A DNA stretch of 64,000 bases from Dryocosmus kuriphilus (taxonomy: Eukaryota > Arthropoda > Insecta > Hymenoptera > Cynipidae): assembly GCA_038277395.1 (NCBI GenBank), contig CM076189.1:239322653-239386652 (forward strand), in the 5' to 3' direction. Both the position numbers and the translations under genes were made by a program. Of this stretch, positions 36,775-46,679 are shown one piece after another. Position 1 is the stretch's first letter; every line of letters begins with the position of its first letter. The notes beneath the pieces were generated by a model. The model was not told the origin of the DNA, did no database searches, and saw only the letters and a list, made by a program, of their open reading frames with translations.

Positions 36775-37330
36775 GCACGTGACCAGACCACCATATCTAT
36801 ATGTTTTTGGGGTCGCTGAGTCCGAATCCGGGGTCCGTTTTTCTCCATCAGGTCAGGGTCAAGGTCATTTCAAGGTTAAATCGAGGAAAAAACCTGTGAA
36901 CAGACACAATTACTATATCTATACGTTTTTGGGGTCGCTGAGTCCGAATCCGGGGTCCGTTTTTCTCCATCAGGTCAAGGTCAAGGTCATTTCAAGGTTT
37001 TATTCCACGAATGTGGTCGCCCTGAGTCCGAATTTGAGGTCTGGGGTCAGGCTCAAGTCATTTCAAGGTTAAATCGAGGAAAATACCTGTGAAGAGACAC
37101 AATTAGTACATCTACGTTTTTCATCTGTTTTTTGGGGTCAGGAATCCGGGGTCCGTTTTTCTCCATCAGGTCAGGGTCAAGGTCATTTCAAGGTCAAATC
37201 AAGATTATTCCACGAACGTGGGCCAAGATGCCGTTTTGTATGTTTTTGATGTCCCTGGGTGCGAATCCGAAGTCTGTTGGTCTTCATCAGGTCTGGATCA
37301 AGGTCATCTCAAGGTTGAATCGAGGAAAAA
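36775..37330. repeat. Left-arm tandem repeat with TCAAGGTCA motifs
   Basis: Units of about 124 bases carry GGGGTCGCTGAGTCCGAATC, CGTTTTTCTCCATCAGGTCA and TCAAGGTCATTTCAAGG. Four to five partly decayed units are present. TCAAGGTCA occurs at 36859, 36975, 36981, 37177, 37188 and 37298. Confidence 0.7.
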
Positions 37331-37589
37331 ACTTGACAGCCAATAACATTGAATACGTCGTATGATACAGATGTAAAATAAAATTGGATATATTGGTTTT
37401 CTTTACTATGCTTCAAGACTTCTGTTTTAACGTGATACGGAGGACAGACGTTTACTTTATCCTCAGTTTTATAGAATATCATTTTTATATTCTGACTGAC
37501 TGAATATCTCTGCGCTGAAGGATGTAATATAGCAACATTGGTGAGCCCAATTACAGTCTCTAAACTAACACTACATCTGCGTGGTGATA

Positions 37590-37885
37590 CTTGAATTCTT
37601 CAAATCCTGCTACCGCGAGGGATACTGGGACGATGACAACTGCTTCGAAAGGAGATGTGTAGAATGATTCGCTTTCCAGTCCCATGTGGTATCGAAGCCA
37701 GCGAGGCGCGCTGCCTTGCAGGGGGCGTTAGGGTGTGAGAATGAAGCCGTAGTGTGTCTGACGACGAGTTGACATTGTCCTCGTCAAAGTCAGAAAGCTC
37801 TCATAATTAGACCTGAGGAGGTATGAGAGTTATCACCCTCAGGACGGTGGACTCACCTGCGATCGGACCAGGATCCCTAACGTTA
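37590..37885 (+). promoter_or_regulatory. Leader sequence homologous to the RTE-type LINE 5' UTR
   Basis: This block matches 31240-31525 over about 280 bases, for example GCTGCCTTGCAGGGGG, TGTGTCTGACGACGAGTTGAC and ACTCACCTGCGATCGGA. It ends 17 bases before the ATG at 37902, much as the LINE leader ends shortly before its own ATG at 31542. It probably supplies, or once supplied, a promoter to the following gene. The origin by capture or by LINE insertion is inference. Confidence 0.6.
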
Positions 37886-37901
37886 AGTACTTAAATCTAG
37901 T

Positions 37902-39723
37902 ATGGGACCTGAAAAAAACAAACATAACACAACTTCAAATACTTCAAATAAACAGACTTCAGTGTCTTCATTAAAAACAAATGTAGCAAGTTCTTCATCT
38001 GAACACTACTGTAACAAAAATGTTGATGCATTTTGTTACGTATGTGCTAAGTATCACCTATCAGCTGACCGAAGACAAATATCCGATAAAATCAAAAATA
38101 TTTTTAAAAAACTGTTTCGGATTGAATATTTATAACCAAGATAAAAAATGGATACCACACAAGATATGTAGTGCTTGTTACATGATGATGACCAGATATG
38201 ATTCCGAAAAAAAAACCTGAAAAATTAAAGTTTGTAAAACCTGCATATTGGGAAGAGCCATCATGCGCAGCAAACTGTTATATATGTTTGACAGAAGTGA
38301 CAGGAATTAGTAAAAAAAATATTCAGAGTATCAAATATCCTGAAGTTTCAACGTTAGTAAGACCAGTAGAGGAAAATATTGATATTGGCGATGAAAGCGA
38401 CAGTTCAATAGATTCGATGGAAAGTATGTCAACCAATGATGCATGCGATATTAGTGACGCTGAAGAAGATGAATATAAAGATGGAGATGAATATACTTCA
38501 GATGATGGAACTACGAGTACAAGTAGTGAATACTATGCTACTAATGGTCAAGACAAAACTCCAAAAATCATAGATCAAAAAGAATTGAATGATCTTGTAA
38601 GGGACCTGGATTTACCTAAAGATAAAGCGGAATATCTAGCTTCATACATGAAAGGCAACAACTGGCTCTCAAAAGGCACAAGAATATCATACCTTCATTA
38701 GTGTATTGCAATAATGTGGAAGGGTTAATGAATGAGTTCCAGATAGGAATCTATAAGGACAATGAATGGAGACTATTTATAGACTCCTCCACTACAAGTC
38801 TGAAGGCTGTATTACTTCATAACACTAATGTTTTTGCTTCAATTCCCATAGCTCATTCAACCGTACTAAAAGAAGAATATAGTACGATGAAATTCATTTT
38901 AGAGACAATAAAATATTCTGAGCATAACTGGCTTATTTGCAGAGATCTTAAGAATTTAACTATACTGTTAGGGCAACAATCTGGAAATACGAAATATCCT
39001 TGTTTTTTGTATTTATGGGACAGCAGAGATCGCAAGAAGCACTGTATAACGAAGATATGGCCGAACAGAACCTGTTTCGAGGCTGGTTCTGCTAATATTG
39101 TACGCGAAACACTGGTTAATCGCAGTAAGGTATTGCTTCCACCCCTCCACATCAAACTCGGCTTGATGAAGCAATATGTAAAAGCCTTAAATAAAGAAGG
39201 AGAGTGCCTTAAATATTTGAAGAAAAAATTCCCTAAACTCAGTGATGCAAAAATTAATGAAGGTATCTTTGATGGACCACAAATACGTGAATTGTTAAAA
39301 GATAATGAGTTCGTTCTTGTAATGACTGACAAAGAAAGAGCAGCATGGGTCAGTTTTAAAGAAGTTGTACAAAATTTTCTTGGGAATAATAAAAGCGTAG
39401 AGTACAAGAAAATAGTGGATCGAATGTTGGAAAACTATAAGGAACTATTATGTTTGATGAATTCAAAATTACATTATTTGCATTCACATATAGATTACTT
39501 TCCACAGAATCTAGGGGATTTCAGTGAGGAGCAGGGAGAGAGGTTCCACCAAGATATCAAGAAAATGGAAAAAAGATATCAAGGACGGTGGGATGTGAAC
39601 ATGATGGCTGATTACTGCTGATCATTGAAGAGAGAAAGTAATAAAAAAGGAGTCAAGCGTAAAAGAGAGTCACTTGTACGACCATTTAAAAACAAAAGAG
39701 TAAGACAACATACAAAACAATAG
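37902..39723 (+). pseudogene. Transposase-like protein of an unnamed arthropod transposon family, broken
   Basis: The protein is read from four open pieces joined by frameshifts near 38115, 38200 and 38698 (the last with a probable small deletion), plus a Trp-to-stop TGA at 39619-39621. It starts with a serine-rich tail and two zinc-ribbon-like pairs (FCYVCAKYH, HKICSACY, NCYICL), then an acidic spacer. The conserved core follows with WRLFIDSSTTSLKAVLLHN, WLICRDLKNLTILLG and LWDSRDRKKH, then PPLHIKLGLMKQYVKAL, EGIFDGPQIREL and HSHIDYFPQNL..GERFHQDI..MEKRYQGRW. Many insect genomes carry multicopy proteins with these blocks. I know of no named superfamily. Acidic residues in the FIDSS, DLK and GERFH blocks could form an RNase H-like DDE triad, which is inference. 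Confidence 0.65.
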
Positions 39724-39784
39724 ATAAATGAAGGTTCTCGATATTTTCTAAATCGATGATACATATAGTTATAATGTCTGCCTC

Positions 39785-40200
39785 TGTTTACTCAGCGACC
39801 CTAAAAACGTATACATGTGGTAGTTGTGTCTGTTCACAGGGGTTTTCCTCGATTTATCCTTGAAATGACCTTGACCCTTACCTGATGGAGAAAAACGGAC
39901 CCCGGATTCGGACTCTGCGACCCCAAAAACGTATAGATGTAGTAATTGTGTCTGTTCACAGGCTTTTTCCTCGATTTAACCTTGAAATGGCCTTGACCCT
40001 GACCCGATAGAGACAAACAGGTCTCGAATCCGGATTCAGGGACCTCAAAAACATACAAAAACGGCATCTTGGTCCACATTCGTAGAATAATCTTGATTTG
40101 ACCTTGAAATGACCTTGACCCTGACCTGACGGAGAAAAACGGACCCCGGATTCGGACTCAGCGACCCCAAAAACATATAAATATGGTGGTCTGGTCACGT
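39785..40200. repeat. Right-arm tandem repeat, inverted copy of the left-arm array
   Basis: Three ~124-base units contain TGACCTTGACCC and CGGACCCCGGATTCGGACTC, complementary to the units at 36775-37330. TGACCTTGA occurs at 39866, 40099 and 40110. Confidence 0.7.
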
Positions 40201-40237
40201 GCACAGAAAATTTTTTTTTTTTTTTGTGGGGCTGTGT

Positions 40238-40674
40238 AATTGTATGCGACAAGTAGGAGTTATGACAGAATTGACAGGCCTCGACGCTCGTCGCGCCAAC
40301 CGCGGCTGCCAAAATGCTGTTGGTAATGTCGCTACCCGTAAGCTGCTGCCACCTACAACGCGACGCGGGAATTTCAAATTTGAAATACAATTGTATGGTG
40401 TAAATGTCAATGTAATATTGTTATCTTGTACAGAAATAATTTTAAAACGTCGCTTTGAAGTATTTTCAATATTAAATTATATTTCTGCACAAGATAACAA
40501 TATTACATTGATATTTACTCCATACAATTGTATTTCAAATTTGAAATTGCCGCGTCGCGTTGCAAGTGGCAGCAGCTTACGGGTAGCGACATTACCAACA
40601 GCATGTTGGCAGGTTGGCACGAAGAGCGTCGAGGCCTGTTAATTCTGTCATAAACCCACTTTTTGCATACAATT
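40238..40674. repeat. Palindromic MITE inserted in the right arm
   Basis: The ends AATTGTATGC/GCATACAATT and long arms (CAGAATTGACAGGCC, GGTAATGTCGCTACCCGTAA, TACAATTGTATGG and complements) make almost the whole 437 bases fold back. The left arm of the host transposon reads straight through at the equivalent point (36745), so this is a later insertion. It is G+C-richer than its host. Confidence 0.75.
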
Positions 40675-41608
40675 ATTTTTGTACTTTTAATGTTTTTCAC
40701 ATGGAATATGGTTGCATTGTGCAAAATGTGAAATTCGATAAAAAGAAAAAAGTGCTGCCTTGCCGCGAATGCAGTTGCAGTGTCTTTACAATTCCTAACA
40801 TAATCATTTATAGGTTGCAAGTACTACTCTGGTATTTATTTCTCCTTCTAACCATTGGAACTCTTTCTCTACTTCCCCTCATTTCACAACTTTTCGATTA
40901 TCGTATTTTAGCACAGATATTTTTACTTTTTTCGGAAAACTGTATACTAAGCGCACCTCATACAACCGTGAACCCCTTCCGGGTTGAGGAAATCTTTTTG
41001 CAAAGTGTCTCTTTAAAATACATAAGTCTTATATACGAAAACAGATGGAATTCAATGGGAATTTGAACGACATTACAGTTTTTTGACACCTCGGCCAGCA
41101 GCCTTAAGATTGGAATAAATATATAGTATGTCTTAAAAAGCATAAGATACGTCAAAATAGAAAAAATTTTTGGATTCAACTCCAGAATTATATAATATAT
41201 GATTTACAATGATAAAATATAATATATAATAAATAAATTGATAAATAAATAAAGATAAATAATGTTAATCATTTTAATGAATATTGTGGGGTATTTAAGC
41301 TGCAAGGTCAGTGATTCCCGAGGAGAGATCGAAGATCGAGTTTACCATGCTAGCATGGGAATAATCTGCTCAATTCTGTAAACTTCTATCACATTATTCG
41401 GCAATCTCGAGATCGCTCTGGTCACTCGAAATTACTCTCGGAATTACCATATTTTACAGTAACTATTTTCATTTTTTGCTTTAAACATACTATATTATTC
41501 GCGCAATATATAACTTACAGCGTAAGGTATTTCATACCTTCTTTGGCACTTGTCCCCCCATTATCATGCTGGGGTGGTAAAAGTTACCCCGCACGTTCTC
41601 TCCGTGTA

Positions 41609-41880
41609 AAAATAAGTTCCAATTTTTACATTCTCATCACAATCAGAAGGTATTAATTTAACGTGAAAATTGACTTTCAAAGGTTTCATGAAATGTCGAC
41701 GCTTCCAGACCCTTGAATTCAAAAAAACAGGTTTTACAATGGTGTCTCTCTGTCTGTCGTCGGCGTTATTGTTGTTGTCTGTATACCGGATAACTTTTGG
41801 ACGACTAATTGGATTGGTTTGCGCTTTAGCAGAATTTTTTAAGGCCGACAAAGAAAGGTCGAGAGTAGTAGGACTATAAG
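41609..41880. repeat. Dispersed repeat R-A, right-hand continuation
   Basis: TTTTTACATTCTCATCACAA, GTCTCTCTGTCTGTCGTCGG, ACCGGATAACTTTTGG and GGATTGGTTTGCGCTTTAGC match the copy left of 35941 and the one at 13800-15170. Confidence 0.6.
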
Positions 41881-42019
41881 GATTCTGGACCACTTACCAT
41901 CCGAGCAAGGTTCTTTTCCATGCCAAATTACCCTCGGTCGATGTAACCCTCAGTCGGTAATGCAGATTTCTGTCAGGGGATTACCCATAGACGATAATGG
42001 TACGTAGTTTCAGCCGCCG

Positions 42020-42033
42020 CCACTAGATGGCGC
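42020..42033 (+). promoter_or_regulatory. Sequence matching the CTCF core consensus
   Basis: CCACTAGATGGCGC fits CCASYAGRKGGCRS at every position. A second AGATGGCGCC lies near 42069. A match of this length can occur by chance in a large genome, so occupancy is unknown. Confidence 0.25.
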
Positions 42034-42079
42034 CACTGTACTGTTGGTAATGAAGATTCCTAATGGTCACAGATGGCGC

Positions 42080-42780
42080 CAAATTTGAAAATAAATAAAA
42101 TAAGTAAAATAAACAAAATAAACAAAACAAAAAACAAACAAAAATAAAATAAGCAAAATAAATAAAATAAATAAAGTAAATAAAGTAAGTAAAGTAAATA
42201 AACTAAATAAAGTAAATAAATTAGATAAATTAAATAAAGTAAATAGAGTAAACAAAGTAAACAAAGTAAACGAAGTAAACAAAATGAACAAAATGAACAA
42301 AATAAACAAAATAAACAAAGTAAATAAAGTAAATAAAGTCAATAAAGTAAATAAAATAAATAAAATAAACAAAATAAATAAAATGAACAAAATGAATTAA
42401 ATAACTAAAATAAATAAAATAAGTAAACTCAGTATGTCAGTAAAAATTAACTCCGGTCCCGGGAATCGAACCCTTGGCCGCCGACTCGAAAGCCTGATGC
42501 ACCAACTACTGCGCCAATCACGGAGTCAGAGATGCGTTACATATAGTGAACTCATGACCTTACCACCTCACCGCTACCACGCAAGTCAGTCTTCTAAATA
42601 AAATAAATAAAATGAAACAAAATGAAATAAAACAATATAAAGTAATATAAAAATTAATAAAACAAAATGGAATAAAATAAAACAAAATGAAATAAAATAA
42701 AAACTAATGAAAAAAATAATATATAATAGAGTGAAATAAAATAAAAAAAAACAGGAAAAAAAACAAATAAAAAATGCAGA
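42080..42780. repeat. A-rich minisatellites (AAATAAAATAAAC type) flanking a tRNA-like block
   Basis: Variants of AAATAAAATAAAC fill about 42085-42430 and, more loosely, 42597-42775. The hydrophobic open frame on the minus strand is a translation of this repeat and not a gene. Confidence 0.75.
42451..42525 (-). tRNA. tRNA-like sequence (tRNA pseudogene or SINE head)
   Basis: On the minus strand an A box (TGGCGCAGTAGTTGG) and a near-perfect B box (GGGTTCGATTCCC) lie within 75 bases whose first and last five bases pair (CTCCG/CGGAG). The rest of the acceptor stem and the T stem pair poorly, and an anticodon loop of CTTTCGA would give UUC, so a working tRNA is doubtful. It lies between A-rich arrays, as tRNA-derived SINEs often do. 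Confidence 0.4.
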
Positions 42781-43210
42781 TTCGTGTCAGGGGATTAGCC
42801 TCGATCTACCTTAACTACCTCAGGTAGAATCTTTGAACTTGATGCAGGTTGCTTGGAGGGGGTATTCTTAAATTCTAACCTACATCAAAGATATTATAAA
42901 GGTAGATGCGGGACCGATTTAGTTACCCGCGAAAAAAATAGACGGCGCGTCCGACGAAAACTTGCAGTTCCCTCCTTGATCTTCTACCCCCCGATCGTAC
43001 CAATCGATATAGTTTGCTAACAGCCGGTTGGAGCGCTGTCAGCAACTCCCGTCGCGCTCCTTGATCCCCTAAGATACCAAGAAACTAAAGTGAAATATCC
43101 CAAATCCAATATTTTGTGATTTGGACATACCGGATAAGAATTTAAAATTAAAAAAATTTTTTTTCTTGGTTAGCAGATCCTGGTTTGATGTAATTAGAAT
43201 TAAAATAAAT
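42781..43210. other. Gene-free stretch, partly G+C-richer
   Basis: GTGTCAGGGGATTA at about 42784 resembles 41975 (CTGTCAGGGGATTACC), so a local duplication is likely. No gene is supported. Confidence 0.4.
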
Positions 43211-43212
43211 AT

Positions 43213-43260
<48 letters not shown>
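43211..43260. repeat. (TA)n microsatellite
   Basis: A nearly pure alternating TA run of about 50 bases. Confidence 0.85.
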
Positions 43261-43262
<2 letters not shown>

Positions 43263-43539
43263 CAGTTCATTTAATTTATTTAATTCCTTTCTAAAGCATT
43301 TAAATGAATTCTTTAGAAATGTATCTTTTTCATTCTTGAAACAACTCAAGTAAAGATATTTTATTGCCAAAATAGCCTTTTAGGAAACCTAGCTTTTCGT
43401 GTGTGCAGTTTAAAAGTTTCTTTTATTAAGAATAATAATTATTTATTAATAACCTTTTAATATTTTCATATAATTATACGCGCATTTATCGATCATAATC
43501 TACATCTTTTATAAATAATAATCTTTTTTTAATTTGCAA

Positions 43540-44205
43540 TGTAATTTCAAATGGCAATCTCAAATTTTTTATCACATATTCAGATTCCCCTTTATGAAAT
43601 ACGTAGGTTTTGTTCGAAAAATTTTTTTGATTCGCGATACATGGCGCTGAAATTGCGAAAAATGAAATTGTTTTTTTTAACTCGAGACATCGAAATATCT
43701 CCAAAAATACGCATTATATGAAAAAAATATCTTTGATCAGAACTTTTTATTTTCGAGGGGAAAAAACGATTTTTAAAAACCTTCCCCCCCCCCCCCCCCC
43801 CAGGAGGCAGGGGTGGGGGTAACTTTGTAATTTCAAATGGCAACCCCAATTTTTTTATCACAGATTCAGATTCTTCTTTATGAAATACGTAAGTTTTATT
43901 CGAAAAATTTTTCCCGATTCGCGATAGATGGCGCTGAAATTCCGAAAAATGAAATTGTTTTTTTTTTTAATTTGAGACATCGAAATATCTCAAAAAATAT
44001 GCATCCTATGAAAAAAATATGTGTAATAAGAACTTTTTATTTTAGACGGGGAAAAACGATTTTAAAAAAATTTACCCCACCGCATCCACCCAGGAGGCAG
44101 AGGTGGGGGTAGCTTTGTAATTTCAAATGGGAACCCCAATTTTTCATCACAGATTCAGATTCTCCTTTATGAAATACGTAAGTATTTAAGCTAAGTAAGT
44201 AAGCT
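43540..44205. repeat. Repeat R-B, left array (~290-bp units)
   Basis: Two to three head-to-tail units are marked by CGATAGATGGCGCTGAAATT, GAGACATCGAAATATCTC and AGGAGGCAGGGGTGGGGGTA. A run of 18 C lies at 43784-43801. The units are inverted relative to 46680-47783. Confidence 0.75.
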
Positions 44206-44227
44206 CTACCCAGGAACAACGACGCGG

Positions 44228-44775
44228 ACTTAGTAGTTGCCTATTTCCTTCGGGGTGCTTAATTTCGGTGAGTCACCATCTTGCTTGATTTCGGTCCCCT
44301 CGCCTCTCACCATCGAGTTGCTTGATTTCGGTGAGTCCCCTCGCCTCTCACCATCGGGGTGCTTGATTTCGGTGAGTCCCCTCGCCTCTCACCATCGGGG
44401 AGCTTGATTTCGGTGAGTCCCCTCGCCTCTCACCATCCGGTTGCTTGATTTTGGTGAGCCCACTCGCCTCTCACCGTCGGGGTGCTTGATTTCGGTGATT
44501 CCCCTCTCCTCTCACCATCGGGGTGCTTGATTCCGGTGAGTCCCCTCGTTTCTCACGATCGGGGTGCTTAATTTCGGTGAGTACCCTCGGCTCTCACCAT
44601 CGGGGTGCTTGATTTCGGTGAGTCCCCTCGCCGCTCACCATTGGGGTGCTTGATTTCGGTGAGTCTCCTCGCCTCTCACCATCGGGGTGCTTGATTTCGG
44701 TGAGTCCTCTTGCCTCTCAACATCGGGGTGCTTGATATCGGTGATTCCCCTCGCCTCTCGCCATCGGGGTGCTTT
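44228..44775. repeat. 41-bp minisatellite, ~13 units (left arm)
   Basis: The unit reads GGGGTGCTTGATTTCGGTGA followed by GTCCCCTCGCCTCTCACCATC, with point variants. Each unit contains a GGTGAGT block that resembles a splice donor on the plus strand. The order of variant units mirrors that in the right arm. Confidence 0.85.
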
Positions 44776-44789
44776 ATTTAGATTAATTA

Positions 44790-45852
44790 TTTTACAATAA
44801 GTGCTCAAAATGTTGCCGTCGCACTTCAATGTTTATTGTTAATCCGAGCTTCGAAAGATTCCACACAACTGCAAAGTGTGTTTGGTGTTATTTGTGCACA
44901 AGCAAACCTGATTCGCTCGATCATGTTATCACGAGTTGTGGGCACTTCTTGATACACGCGAATCTTTAGATAACCCTACAAATAGAAATCAGGCGTCGTG
45001 AGATCTGGCGATCTGGCAGGCCAATTTACTGGACCCCCTCTACTGATCCATCGTCCATTGAATTCGCGATTGAGTACATCTCTCGCGATTGCCGATTAAT
45101 GTACTGGACAACCATCATGTTGAAACCACATGTTGTGTCGCACTTCCAAGCTTAGGTCTTCAAGCAATATTGGATGTTCATTTTATAAAAAGTTACGATA
45201 TCACCGTTCAAATTTCCGTCAATAAAATACGGACCGATAAGTTGATCTCCAATTATTCCACACCAAACATTCACGGACCCTGGACGCTGATGCTCAACTT
45301 CACGCAACCAATGTGGATTTTGTACACTCCAATAATGCATGTTGTGCCGATTAACGTTACCATGGTTTGTGAAAGACGACTCGTCTGAGAAGAGTACTAG
45401 AAAAAAGAAATTCGGGTTTCCTTGTATCTGCTGAACCGCCCCTTGACAAAATGTCACTCGGTTCTGAAAATCATTACCATGAAGTTCTTGATGCAGTGAA
45501 ATATGATACGGACGATAATTATTACGTTTTAATACCTTCCAAACACTGCGGATAGAGACATTCCTGAATCACGGCTTAGTTGTCGAATACTAACATGAGG
45601 GTCATGAGTGACTGCAGCTAAAATTGCGATTTCATTATCAACTCTAGTAACTCTTACTCGACGCTTCCTTTTTTTCGGTTGTACACTTCCGTCAGTGATG
45701 AAGTTTTGGACAACTCGGTAAAAAGAAGCGCGTGAAGGAACACTTTCTGGAAATCGTTGAGCATAAAGCATGAGAGCATCATTGATATTCCTGCCACTTT
45801 CTCCATAAATGAGAATCATTTCAATCTTCTGTTGTTGAGATAGAATTTCCAT
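44790..45852 (-). pseudogene. Tc1/mariner-like transposase with DUF4817-type N-terminus, decayed
   Basis: The minus strand begins MEILSQQQKIEMILIYGESG (45852), the DUF4817-like helix-turn-helix common in arthropod transposases, followed by a basic linker KKRKRRVRVTR and a second HTH (SIRQLSRDSGMS). After a frameshift near 45545 it continues with VWKVLKRNNYRPYHI and then FSDESSFTNHG with the first catalytic Asp. WFQHDGCPVH carries the second and WPARSPDLTTPDFYL the third. In-frame stops follow the second (TAA) and third (TAG) motifs and another lies near the end. The protein is dead, though the triad codons survive. Confidence 0.75.
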
Positions 45853-46199
45853 TTTAAAAGTAATGAAGTAAGGTAATGAGGGAATACAGCGACACCCAAA
45901 CCAACTCAGATGAACGTGACTAACAGAAATAACCCAAACGAAAGCAACTAATTACGACCAACTGAAATGAACAGAAACAACACACCCAAATCAAATGAAC
46001 ACAATCAACCCTCCTAATGAATAAACGTTAATCACGGACAGACGCGGTTATAGCTCAGCTGGAATGACGTCGAGGATTGCAGACAGTGGACACTCGATGA
46101 TATGTAATGTCTACATACAAAATCGATTGCCGACAACCAACTGCATTCGGGAAATGTTTTCTACAGATTTATCACTTTTACTGTCCCGTTGCCGAAAGT

Positions 46200-46625
46200 T
46201 CAAGCACCTCGATGGTGAGAGGCGAGGAGACTCACCGAAATCAAGCACTCCGATGGTGAGCGGCGAGGGGACTCACCGAAATCAAGCAGCCCGATGGTGA
46301 GAGCCGAGGGTACTCACAGAAATTAAGCACCCCGATCGTGAGAAACGAGGGGACTCACCGGAATCAAGCACCCCGATGGTGAGAGGAGAGGGGAATCACC
46401 GAAATCAAGCACCCCGACGATGAGAGGCGAGGGGGCTCACCAAAATCAAGCAACCGGATAGTGAGAGGCGAGGAGACTCACAGAAATCAAGCACCCCGAT
46501 AGTGAGAGACGAGGGGACTCACAGAAATCAAGCACCCCCATGGTGAGAGGCAAGGGGACTCACCGAAATCAAGCACCGCGATGGTGAGAGGCAAGGGGAC
46601 TCACCGAAATTAAGCACCCCAAAGG
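46200..46625. repeat. 41-bp minisatellite, ~10 units (right arm, inverted)
   Basis: Units such as GGCGAGGGGACTCACCGAAA TCAAGCACC are the complement of the left array. Variant units appear in the same relative order from the outside in. The right arm lacks the two innermost units of the left arm. Confidence 0.85.
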
Positions 46626-46679
46626 AAATAGGCAACTGCTAAGTCCGCGTCGTTGCTTCTGGGTAGAGCTAAAAGTAGT

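Larger units (their letters stand above)
36310..41103. mobile_element. TTAA-flanked DNA transposon with ~1-kb inverted arms
   Basis: TTAA at 36306-36309 and 41104-41107 bounds ends reading GGCTGTTGGGCGAGGTGTC and GACACCTCGGCCAGCAGCC. The arms (about 36310-37370 and 39780-41103) are inverted copies, apart from a MITE inserted in the right arm, and include tandem GGTCAAGGTCATTTC units. The centre holds a decayed transposase-like gene (37902-39723). A TTAA target is known for piggyBac and Kolobok superfamilies. The protein does not look like piggyBac, so a Kolobok-like or unnamed group is possible. Confidence 0.75.
35941..41608. mobile_element. Outer DNA element with TTACACGGAGAG ends, interrupted
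   Basis: TTACACGGAGAGAACGTGCG at 35941 is matched by its complement ending at 41608, and pairing runs on through GGGGTAACTTTTAC and CATGATAATGGGGGGACAA. TA at both edges could be the target duplication. The element's own sequence is 35941-36305 plus 41108-41608, with motifs such as TTACCATGCTAGCATGG. The middle is occupied by the TTAA-flanked transposon. No gene of its own is visible. Confidence 0.7.
44206..46671. mobile_element. Tc1/mariner-like transposon with minisatellite arms
   Basis: The ends AGCTCTACCCAGGAACAACG and GTTGCTTCTGGGTAGAGCT are inverted copies, followed inward by GACGCGGACTTAGTAGTTGC and its complement. Inside these lie inverted arrays of a 41-base unit (44228-44775 and 46200-46625), and between them a decayed minus-strand transposase. 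The whole 2.47-kb element is itself flanked by inverted R-B arrays. Confidence 0.7.

Noticed and set aside
42067..42390. Hydrophobic 107-codon minus-strand frame rich in F, I and L
   Set aside because: It is a translation of the A-rich AAATAAAATAAAC minisatellite and has no gene features.
44228..46625. CRISPR-like array of 41-bp repeats
   Set aside because: Units are directly abutting with no unique spacers, lie in inverted arms of a transposon, and the genome is eukaryotic.
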